A stretch of DNA of 64,000 nucleotides from Candidatus Krumholzibacteriota bacterium (GTDB lineage Bacteria > Krumholzibacteriota > Krumholzibacteriia > JACNKJ01), in assembly GCA_016933175.1 (NCBI GenBank), contig JAFGBK010000022.1:26166-90165 (forward strand). Reading direction: 5' to 3'. Positions 56,561-64,000 of the stretch are shown in pieces. The position numbers and the translations under genes are program-made. The notes under the pieces were generated by a model. It saw nothing but the letters and a program-made list of their open reading frames with translations, made no database searches and was not told the DNA's origin. Position 1 is the stretch's first letter; the number at the start of each line of letters is the position of its first letter.

Positions 56561-58888
56561 ATGAAGAAAGCGATCCTGCTCGCCCTCTGCGTGTCGGCCG
56601 TCGCCCTTGGCGCCCGGGCGCAGGAGATGAACGTCATCCGGCTGGACGGCCAGGTGGACGAGTTCGACCTCGCCGAGATCGACAGCGTCACCTTCAGCAT
56701 GATCGGTGCGAAGTCCGGCGTCGGGTTGCGCGGCGCCAGCGACGTCCTGCGCATCCACACCCGGGGCGGGGTCTTCCAGTTCCTGGTGACCGAGATCGAC
56801 AGCGTGTGCTTCGTCGACGAGGCGCTGATGAACATCTTCCACGGGCCGGGCGGCCCGAGCCAGTTCGACCTGGCCGAGGTCGACAGCATGACCTTCGCCA
56901 GCAGCGCGGAGCATCTCGTCTCTATCACCTACAACGGCACGACCGTGACCGTGGACAATCCCCTGGAAGGCGCCGGCGTGGCGGTCGACGTGGCGGGCGC
57001 CGACGTGACCGTCATCGCCACCGCCGGCATCGCCGGCATCGTGTACGTCCTGTCCGGGGCCACCGCGGACGGCATGTGCAAGGTCTACTCGGACAGCGAT
57101 CTCACGCTGCGGCTGGACGGCGTCGAGATCGCCAACCAGGACGGGCCGGCGATCAACGTCCAGGCCGACGAGACGATCTCGGTGGAGCTGGTGGACGGCA
57201 CCACGAGCACCCTGGCCGACGGCGTGACCTACGCGGCCCCCCCCGGCGAGGAGGACCAGAAGGCGGCCTTCTTCAGCGAGGGGCAGCTCATCTTCTCCGG
57301 CGCCGGCAGCCTGGTCGTGCAGGGGCAGGGCGACGACCAGCACGGGCTGGGCAGCGACGACTTCGTCGAGGTCCACGGCGGCAGCATCGTCGTCCAGAGC
57401 GCGGTCAAGGATGGCATCCACACCAACGAGGGCTACTACCAGACGGGCGGCTCCGTCGCGGTCGCGGCCTCGGGATCCGACGGCGTCGACGCGGGAGACG
57501 GCCCGGTGGAGATCGCGGGGGGCACCCTGACCGTCCTCAACCAGGACGACGACCGGGACGCCCTCAAGTGCGACGGCGAGATCTGGATCGCGGGCGGCGA
57601 GGTCGACCTCACCGTCGAGGGCGACCAGTCCAAGGGTCTCAACGCCTGGGACGTCCTGCTCACGGGCGGGACGGTGACCATCCACACCTCGGGCGGCGCG
57701 GTTCTGGAGGCCTCCGGCGCCGGCTACGACCCCTCCTACTGCGCGGCGGTCAAGGCCGACAGCCTCGTGCGGCTGGACGGCTGCCAGGTGACCATCAACA
57801 CCGTGGGCACGGCCGGACGGGGCATCTCCAGCGACGGCGACATCGAGATCCTGTCGGGCGGCCTGGGCGTCACCTCCAGCGGCGGCGGCGGCGTCTACAC
57901 CAACGAGGAGGGCGAGCCGGACGCCTACCACGGCCCCTGCCTGAACGCGGACGGCGACGTGACACTGAGCGGCGGGACGGTGACCCTCTCCCACTCGGGG
58001 TCCGGCGGCAAGGGGATCGCGGGCGACGGCGATCTGAGCATCGGCACGGCGCTGTCCTCGCCGACGCTGCAGGTCACGACCACCGGACCGCCCATCCAGG
58101 TGGGCTACCACGACAATGCCGAGGCGAAGGCCATCTCGGTCGACAGCCTGGTCACCATCGCCAACGGCACGCTCACCATCTCGGCGGCGGACGACGCGAT
58201 CAAGTCCAAGACCTGGATCGAGATCAACGGCGGCCTGATCGACATCGTGGATTCGCTGGAGGGCATCGAATCCCCGAACCTGTTCATCAACGGCGGGGAG
58301 ATCCACCTCACCTCCCACGACGACGGCCTGAACGCGACCCAGGGCGACGACGTGGAATACAACGACGGCAGCGTCCTGACCATCAACGGCGGCTACGTCC
58401 ACCTGAACGCCCCCGCCGGCGACGGGATGGACAGCAACGGGAACCTGACCATCAACGGCGGGACGGTCATCGTCCACGGGCCGCCGAACCAGCCCGAGGT
58501 GGGCCTGGACGTCAACGGGACCTTCCTCGTCAACGGCGGCTTCCTGGTGGTGGCGCAGATCAACACCAACATGGTCGAGGTGCCCAGCAACGCGTCCGAT
58601 CAGCGCTCGGTGCACCTGCGCTCGTACCAGATCGTCTCGGCCGGGATCCTGTTCCACATCGAGGACACGAGCGGCAACGACCTGGTGACCTTCCGGCCGG
58701 AGCGCCGCTACTCGTCCATCCTGCTCTCGACGCCGGACCTGATCAGCGGCACGACCTACCGGGTCTACGTGGGCGGCAGCAGCACGGGCGCGGAGCAGGA
58801 CGGCCTGTACACGGGCGGGGTCTACACCCCGGGGGTCCTGGAGACCGACTTCACCTCCACCGGGACGGTGCAGACCGTCACCTTCTGA
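56561..58888 (+). CDS. Secreted Cthe_2159-like (DUF4353) carbohydrate-binding-type beta-helix protein
   Basis: Signal peptide 'MKKAILLALCVSAVALGARA'; repeats such as 'GDDQHGLGSDDFVEVHGGSIVVQSAVKDGIHTNE', 'ALKCDGEIWIAGGEVDLTVEGDQSKGLNA', 'INGGLIDIVDSLEGIESPNLFINGGEIHLTSHDDGLNA'. Confidence 0.82.
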   Translation: MKKAILLALCVSAVALGARAQEMNVIRLDGQVDEFDLAEIDSVTFSMIGAKSGVGLRGASDVLRIHTRGGVFQFLVTEIDSVCFVDEALMNIFHGPGGPSQFDLAEVDSMTFASSAEHLVSITYNGTTVTVDNPLEGAGVAVDVAGADVTVIATAGIAGIVYVLSGATADGMCKVYSDSDLTLRLDGVEIANQDGPAINVQADETISVELVDGTTSTLADGVTYAAPPGEEDQKAAFFSEGQLIFSGAGSLVVQGQGDDQHGLGSDDFVEVHGGSIVVQSAVKDGIHTNEGYYQTGGSVAVAASGSDGVDAGDGPVEIAGGTLTVLNQDDDRDALKCDGEIWIAGGEVDLTVEGDQSKGLNAWDVLLTGGTVTIHTSGGAVLEASGAGYDPSYCAAVKADSLVRLDGCQVTINTVGTAGRGISSDGDIEILSGGLGVTSSGGGGVYTNEEGEPDAYHGPCLNADGDVTLSGGTVTLSHSGSGGKGIAGDGDLSIGTALSSPTLQVTTTGPPIQVGYHDNAEAKAISVDSLVTIANGTLTISAADDAIKSKTWIEINGGLIDIVDSLEGIESPNLFINGGEIHLTSHDDGLNATQGDDVEYNDGSVLTINGGYVHLNAPAGDGMDSNGNLTINGGTVIVHGPPNQPEVGLDVNGTFLVNGGFLVVAQINTNMVEVPSNASDQRSVHLRSYQIVSAGILFHIEDTSGNDLVTFRPERRYSSILLSTPDLISGTTYRVYVGGSSTGAEQDGLYTGGVYTPGVLETDFTSTGTVQTVTF

Positions 58889-58940
58889 CGCTGGCGCGGC
58901 GACGCCGCGACGGGGCTTCTGGATAGCATGGCACGAACGA

Positions 58941-58984
58941 CAGCAGGCCGCTTCCGATTCCTCGGAAGCGGCCTGCTGCTCTTT
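58941..58984 (+). terminator. Intrinsic terminator with 17-bp perfect stem
   Basis: CAGCAGGCCGCTTCCGA-TTCC-TCGGAAGCGGCCTGCTG followed by CTCTTT. Confidence 0.85.
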
Positions 58985-59110
58985 CGTCGAATTCTGCCTA
59001 GCTGTTCATCCGAATCGTTCTGTCAATGATGGGCGGTGGCCAGCATGGCTGCGAACGCCAGCAGCAGGTACGCTTTCATGTTCCTCATCTCGATTTTGCC
59101 TCCCGCCGCG

Positions 59111-60529
59111 CTAGTAGATCATCGACTGGTAACCCCGCAGCACCATGGGGCGATCGATCACCAGGGTCGACGCCGAGAAGGTGTACGACTCGCTGGCCTT
59201 GAAGATCAGGATCGTGCCGTCCTGCGCCAGGGCCAGCGCCTGATCGATGCCGCCATAGGGAGCACTGGGGCTGCCGTCGCCGAAGCCCGTGGGCTCGACG
59301 AAGCGCACCACGTTAGCGGGCGCGATGTCGATCACATGGTGCTGGTCATCCCAGAAGTCCGTAACCCCGTCCCCGTCGTAGTCGATGTCGTCGCAGACGT
59401 ACCAGTCGTTGCCGTACCCTCCCCAGCCCATGTTCATCAGGAACATGTCGGGGTCGGGCGCCGTGTCGTAGCCCGTCACGATCCAAGCGTGGCAGCCACC
59501 GTTACACCCATCCATCACGAGCGGCCGCAGCCACTGGATCTGGTCGATCATCGTGTTCGTGTCGAGGCCGGTGTATCGGATGTCGCTGTCGTACTTGAAC
59601 CAGGTCTCCATCGCATGGTCGAGATCGTCGGTTTGGGCGCCTGATCTGCAGACGCCGAAGCCCATCTCGACCGAGACCGCCACCTCGTAGCACAGCTCGG
59701 CGAGGGCGTCCTGCTGGGCTTGGCTGCAGCCGCTATCGCAATTGTCCGGCATGTTGGCCCAGTCGTAGGCGTCCGAGAAGGTGGCGCTGAGCGTGCCGCC
59801 GGATGTGCCGCCGCCGCAGGAGTCGTCGCCGTCCCACCCGTAGTCATGGTCGCCCGTTCCCGCGAGGGGCCAGCCCCAGTAATGCATGATCTGGGCCCCG
59901 GCCACGGCCACGCAGCCCACAAGGGTTGGAAAGGTAGGCGGGCTGCCACCGCAGCTTGTACACCCCGTGTCGCCGGTTGGGCAGAACCTGTTGTACGGAT
60001 CCCCTTGCGACCAGGTCGCCGTCTGGTCGAGCGTCATGCTCACGGGCGTGGCGCGAGGCGGTCCCGGCGGGGGCGCCTGTCGCGCGGCGAGCATCTCCCA
60101 GTCGCGCGCGCGGCGGGCGAGCGCCTCCGCGTAGGGCGCGAGGGCCGGGTCCTGACGCTCGACTCCCTGCCGCAGGTTCCCGCAGCGGGTTGCGATCTCC
60201 GACAGGATCAACCGGTGGTTCGGATTGCCGGGATCGTAGGTCCCCCGCGGCGAGTAGAGGTAGACGGGCAGTATCAATTCGTCGGCCCCGCAGAGACAGA
60301 AGCCGCCGCCGGCGAGCTCGGCGATGTAACCGACGACCTCCCCGTCGACGCGATGGGGAACCATCGCCGCGACCTCGGCCCCGGGACGAGCGTCCGTGAT
60401 GACCTGCCGCAGCCAGGTCTCCACGGCCGCCCTGACCTGGGTCTCGGTCATCGTGCGCCCCTGGACCGCCGTGGGCACCAGCATGAGCCCGGCGAGGAGC
60501 AGGAGCGGGAGCAGTCTGAGTATCTTCAT
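59111..60529 (-). CDS. C10 family (streptopain-like) cysteine peptidase, secreted
   Basis: Signal peptide 'MKILRLLPLLLLAGLMLVPTAVQG'; 'TLVGCVAVAGAQIMHYWGWP' (Cys), 'GCHAWIVTGYD' (His), 'FLMNMGWGGYGNDWY'. Confidence 0.9.
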   Translation of the reverse strand: MKILRLLPLLLLAGLMLVPTAVQGRTMTETQVRAAVETWLRQVITDARPGAEVAAMVPHRVDGEVVGYIAELAGGGFCLCGADELILPVYLYSPRGTYDPGNPNHRLILSEIATRCGNLRQGVERQDPALAPYAEALARRARDWEMLAARQAPPPGPPRATPVSMTLDQTATWSQGDPYNRFCPTGDTGCTSCGGSPPTFPTLVGCVAVAGAQIMHYWGWPLAGTGDHDYGWDGDDSCGGGTSGGTLSATFSDAYDWANMPDNCDSGCSQAQQDALAELCYEVAVSVEMGFGVCRSGAQTDDLDHAMETWFKYDSDIRYTGLDTNTMIDQIQWLRPLVMDGCNGGCHAWIVTGYDTAPDPDMFLMNMGWGGYGNDWYVCDDIDYDGDGVTDFWDDQHHVIDIAPANVVRFVEPTGFGDGSPSAPYGGIDQALALAQDGTILIFKASESYTFSASTLVIDRPMVLRGYQSMIY

Positions 60530-60543
60530 GGCTGCGCCTCCTC

Positions 60544-62394
60544 CTACTGCAGGGTCACGAGGACCAGGATCATGCCCCGGCCTTCCGCGAGGCCGGTCAT
60601 CGCCTTGCCGACGATGGCTCCCTGGGCGCGGGCGTGGTCGCTCACCTTCATGACGTGCCCGGGCGTGGGGGAGGACGTCAGCAGGTCGCCCGGCGCGATG
60701 GGGCCGCCGCAGGCGTCCGCGCAGCAGTACACGCGGCCGCTGAGGGCCACCGGCATCTCGCCGTCCGCGACCGAATCGTCCTGACCCATCACCATGCCGG
60801 GGTTGATCCCGTTGGCGCCGCTGACGATTCCCGCGACGCACCTGTCGTACTCGCTGTCGGCGACCCTCAGCCGTCCCGGATTGGCCGGGTCGATCGCGAC
60901 GATCATCCCGGGTCGGACCGACTGCTCGGCGTCGACGTCGAAGCCCTCCGAGATGTCGGCGCCGCCGGTTATGACGAGAACCCCGCACTGCAGGGTGCCG
61001 CTGACGTTGGCGAAGCCCGTGATGCCGACATCGCCATCGACAAGGACATTGCCGTCGAACGAGCCGGCATTGACCGTCCCCGAAGCGTGGATCCCGGTAT
61101 GCGAACCGATCGCTTCGACGCCGGTGCCGTTGCCGCCGCCGGACGCCTCGAAGTAGCCGCCGTAGTAGCCCGAGCCCGATGTGGCGGATGCGCTGGCGTG
61201 GATGCCCTGCTTGGTGCCGACGGCCTCGACGCCTACTCCCAGGAATCCGTCGCCGGTGGCCTTCAGCCCTTGGCTTGTACCTCGGGTTATCACACCGACT
61301 CCGCCCGCTAATATGCTTGGCGGACTGGATTCGAAGTAGCCGCCAACGAAGGTGCAGTCCTCCGTGCCTGTGCAAGTAGTGCTGGCGCGACCGTAGATTC
61401 CGTACACATAATCCTCGGATGTCGGCTGATACCTCGAATTGCTTATGTACAGCGCATATTCTCCAGAGGATGTGGAGCCGCTGTAGGGCAGAGAGAAGCC
61501 GCCGAGATCCCCGGAATCGTCCAGGATGGTCCCGTCCGGCAGCTTGAACCCGCCGGTGGTGGAGTGGATGGTGCCGGTGACCCTCAGCTTCGAATCCGCA
61601 TTCCAGCATCCGATGCCCACGTGGCCGTCCGGCGCGATGTGAACCGCGTTCGTGAAGGGGACCACTTCCCCCGCGAGGCCAGGTCCGGCAACATCGATCC
61701 TCAGACCTCCGGCATCCCCTGTTTGCTGGATCATGGTCGCCGCTCCGTCATCCGTGTAGACGTGGTCGTCGGTCTCCCAGTGCGAATTCACCTGGAAACC
61801 GCCGAAGTTGCCTCTGGCCCGGTAACCATCCGCGTCCACCCACCATTCGGCGCGGATGGCCCCATTGACGTCCAGCGTCGAGTGCGGGTCGGTCGTGGCG
61901 ATCCCCACACGGCCTATCGAGTTGACATAGACCATGTCCACGGGATCCCCGTCGTCCGCGTCCAGCGAGTGGCCGTCCCCGCTCCCGCCGGTGAGGCTGT
62001 ACTCCGCGATCGCTGACCGGAACGCCCAGGGCACCGACGCCAGGCGCATCCGCGGCTGGATCTCGTCGAAGCCGGCGATCGTCACGCCGACCCACAGCTC
62101 CGCCTCCTCGAACAGCGCGTCAGTCAGGGACGTCGTCTCCCCGAGGATCACCGAGAAGATTCCGGCGGTGACCGGGACGTCCGCGTGCGCCTCCGTCCAG
62201 AGCTCGGTGGTCTCCAGGCTGTCCGGATAGATGGCGAAGGTGAGGTCGTACGTTCCCTCCAGGGGAGGACCGCCGGGGTCCTCCATCAGGAATCCCTGGT
62301 AGCTGAGCACGCGCCCCGTGGCGCCCGTCATCGAGCTTGCGGCCATGACCAGGCAGGCCGCCGCGACGACGCAGATGATCCATTTCGCTTTCAT
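60544..62394 (-). CDS. Secreted fibre-like protein with C-terminal Peptidase_G2/tail-fibre-like region
   Basis: Signal peptide; 'LSYQGFLMEDPGGPPLEGTYDLTFAIYPD'; 'GVGVEAVGTKQGIHASASATSGSGYYGGYFEASGGGNGTGVEAIGSHTGIHASG' repeats; C-term 'MPVALSGRVYCCADACGGPIAPGDLLTSSPTPGHVMKVSD..QGAIVGKAMT'. Confidence 0.78.
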   Translation of the reverse strand: MKAKWIICVVAAACLVMAASSMTGATGRVLSYQGFLMEDPGGPPLEGTYDLTFAIYPDSLETTELWTEAHADVPVTAGIFSVILGETTSLTDALFEEAELWVGVTIAGFDEIQPRMRLASVPWAFRSAIAEYSLTGGSGDGHSLDADDGDPVDMVYVNSIGRVGIATTDPHSTLDVNGAIRAEWWVDADGYRARGNFGGFQVNSHWETDDHVYTDDGAATMIQQTGDAGGLRIDVAGPGLAGEVVPFTNAVHIAPDGHVGIGCWNADSKLRVTGTIHSTTGGFKLPDGTILDDSGDLGGFSLPYSGSTSSGEYALYISNSRYQPTSEDYVYGIYGRASTTCTGTEDCTFVGGYFESSPPSILAGGVGVITRGTSQGLKATGDGFLGVGVEAVGTKQGIHASASATSGSGYYGGYFEASGGGNGTGVEAIGSHTGIHASGTVNAGSFDGNVLVDGDVGITGFANVSGTLQCGVLVITGGADISEGFDVDAEQSVRPGMIVAIDPANPGRLRVADSEYDRCVAGIVSGANGINPGMVMGQDDSVADGEMPVALSGRVYCCADACGGPIAPGDLLTSSPTPGHVMKVSDHARAQGAIVGKAMTGLAEGRGMILVLVTLQ

Positions 62395-62408
62395 GTCCCT
62401 TGCCCCCC

Positions 62409-62990
62409 TCATTTGAGCATCAGCATCTTCTTGACCGATGCGTAGTCGTCGATCTGCAGCTTGCAGAAGTAGACGCCGGAACCGACCGTCCGGCCGGCGT
62501 TGTCCTCTCCGGTCCAGTACACCGAGTGCGCGCCCGGCGGCATGCGTTTGTCGACGAGGGTCCTGATCTCCCGTCCCCGCACGTCGAAGATGCGGATGGA
62601 GACATCGCTCTCCTCGGCGACCGAGAATCGGATGGCCGTTTCCGGGTTGAACGGATTCGGAAAGTTCTGGAGCAGGAGATTGCGCGGCGGCTCCGGCGTG
62701 TCGGCGTCCGTGAGGATGGTGCTGACCACGGACCGGCAGAAGCCGGCGAAGAGCACGTGCTCCCCGTCCGTTCCGATGCCAGCCGGACTCGACTGCCCCA
62801 GCGTTCCGCCGAAGAACACTTCGGGCGTCGTGCACACGACGCCGCCTGCCGCCACGCTGGCGACGGGCATCGTGGCCGACGATCCTCGCTCGGGTTCGGG
62901 TTGTGGCTTGGATTGATCGATGGCGATGGCGATGGTGGGAATCAGGAAGCCGATCAGTATCAACGGAATGACGCGACGCAATCGGTTCAT
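62409..62990 (-). CDS. Secreted hypothetical protein with FlgD-like C-terminal sorting domain
   Basis: Signal peptide; 'LLQNFPNPFNPETAIRFSVAEESDVSIRIFDVRGREIRTLVDKRMPPGAHSVYWTGEDNAGRTVGSGVYFCKL'. Confidence 0.85.
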   Translation of the reverse strand: MNRLRRVIPLILIGFLIPTIAIAIDQSKPQPEPERGSSATMPVASVAAGGVVCTTPEVFFGGTLGQSSPAGIGTDGEHVLFAGFCRSVVSTILTDADTPEPPRNLLLQNFPNPFNPETAIRFSVAEESDVSIRIFDVRGREIRTLVDKRMPPGAHSVYWTGEDNAGRTVGSGVYFCKLQIDDYASVKKMLMLK

Positions 62991-63072
62991 GAGACATCAC
63001 CCCCCTAGCGTGGACGATGAACCTGACGTGCGCGATGTATCCCGAGTATGGCGGCACCCATGAAGGGTTGCA

Positions 63073-63101
63073 AAATTATCACATTCGGGACGCATTGTCA
63101 A
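63073..63101 (-). promoter_or_regulatory. Near-consensus sigma70 promoter TTGACA-N17-TAATTT with extended -10 (TGA before TAATTT)
   Basis: Minus strand upstream of gene 62990; ideal spacing. Confidence 0.8.
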
Positions 63102-63259
63102 TTTTTTGAAGAACTGCTGTCTGACGTAGCGCTCGCCCACCCGCTTCTCGAGCAGGCCAAGCGCTGTCATTTCAGGTTTCGGGGAATGGGATGCGATTGG
63201 TCGGCGTCCGTCACAGCGTCGCGCCGAGGCGGGCGCCCGGGCGCTTCCAGGCTATCTCG

Positions 63260-64000
63260 CTACTGGTTCCGCAGCTCGGAGAGGATGGCGGCGCTGATCC
63301 ACCAGATGTCCCCCCCGGCGGAGAAGAACAGGAACCTGCCGTCCGGGGACAGCGCGGGCATGCCGCGGTCCCCGTCGTTGATCGTCCCGCCGAGGTTGAG
63401 CGCCTCGCCCCAGGCGCCGTCCGGGGCGCGGAAGCTGACGTACATGTCGTGGCGGCCGTATCCGCCCGGCCGCATCGAGTCGAACAGCATCATGCCGCCG
63501 TCGGGCGAGATGCAGCCGTGCGCGTCCCACGCGGGGGAGTTGATCGCCCCTGGCATGGGCTCCGCCTCCGAGAACACGCCGCCCTCCAGGATGCGCATCC
63601 CCAGCTCCCTGGCCTCGCCGGGCGCCTCCCGGTTGTGCTTCGCGCCCGGCGCGAAGTTGAAGTAGAAGGTGCGCATGTCGGCGGTCGTCACGCAGTACTC
63701 GCCGACGAGGTAGCGGGGTTCGCCCCAGGAATCGCCGACCCGGTCCGCGATCCAGCTGCCTTCCCGGGCTTCGGCGTCCTCGAAGCTCATCCGGTAGAAG
63801 ATCAGGTGCTCGCCGTCGGGCGTCACGAAGGGATTGAAGTCGCGGTACACGCCGGAGAAGGGCACCACCGCCGGCTCGGTCAGCGTGCCGTCCACCTCGC
63901 GCACCACCCAGATGGCGACGTCCGGCCCCGCCGGCGCGGCGCGGCAGAAGTAGAACTCCTTCCCTCCGGGATGGGCGGCGCAGCCCATCTCCCGCTGGTC
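63260..64000 (-). CDS. PD40/TolB-like WD40 beta-propeller protein, 5' end beyond window
   Basis: 'PFVTPDGEHLIFYRMSFED', 'GCISPDGGMMLFDSMRPGGYGRHDMYVSFRAPDGAWGEALNLGGTINDGDRGMPALSPDGRFLFFSAGGDIWWI'; frame open to the window end. Confidence 0.88.
   Translation of the reverse strand, partial: DQREMGCAAHPGGKEFYFCRAAPAGPDVAIWVVREVDGTLTEPAVVPFSGVYRDFNPFVTPDGEHLIFYRMSFEDAEAREGSWIADRVGDSWGEPRYLVGEYCVTTADMRTFYFNFAPGAKHNREAPGEARELGMRILEGGVFSEAEPMPGAINSPAWDAHGCISPDGGMMLFDSMRPGGYGRHDMYVSFRAPDGAWGEALNLGGTINDGDRGMPALSPDGRFLFFSAGGDIWWISAAILSELRNQ

Noticed and set aside
54110-58888. TetR/serine hydrolase/beta-helix genes as an antibiotic-resistance island
   Set aside because: The serine hydrolase is not a recognisable resistance beta-lactamase and neighbours are sorted surface proteins; no mobility signatures
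59023-59079. Minus-strand mini-ORF MKAYLLLAFAAMLATAHH downstream of the C10 peptidase
   Set aside because: Signal-peptide-like but only 18 aa, no mature part, no clear independent signal; could be a remnant. Not enough to call a gene
1-64000. CRISPR array, tRNA/rRNA, transposase, integrase or phage structural genes
   Set aside because: No regularly spaced short repeats, tRNA-like cloverleafs or recognisable mobile-element proteins seen on reading both strands; absence is by eye, not by tool

Overview
GC-rich bacterial chromosome window with dense, ordinary gene packing. I found no phage, IS element, CRISPR array, rRNA or tRNA. At least eight predicted secreted proteins end in a FlgD-like/T9SS-type C-terminal module ('hPNPFNP...GxYhhRL'), and there is a PorV-like outer-membrane protein. 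This points to an FCB-superphylum-like lineage (inference only). About 45 CDS are supportable. Main blocks: (i) M16 peptidase pair, histidine kinase, response regulator and CDF transporter; (ii) secreted M14 carboxypeptidase and a beta-propeller-like gene interrupted by an in-frame TGA; (iii) HlyD-like/VTC/DUF4956 cluster; (iv) a two-gene HD-GYP module with a shared N-terminal domain; (v) TPR-CHAT, FecR-like and CHASE2-PP2C signalling genes; (vi) a minus-strand locus with a repeat adhesin, PorV-like-FlgD fusion, large TPR protein, ExbB/TolQ, two ExbD, TonB and an Ig-domain protein; (vii) SLC12-like transporter with MscS; (viii) divergent beta-helix/TetR promoter region, serine hydrolase and a Cthe_2159-like beta-helix protein; (ix) an operon with sorted protein, fibre-like protein and C10 (streptopain-like) peptidase. 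Most promising for novelty: the PorV/adhesin/Ton-type motor locus, the HlyD-VTC-DUF4956 cluster with a distal Cthe_2159-like gene, the CHAT/FecR/CHASE2 cluster, the in-frame TGA, and the extended -10 promoters followed by 5'-terminal hairpins. All family calls are by eye from protein motifs; no database search was run.
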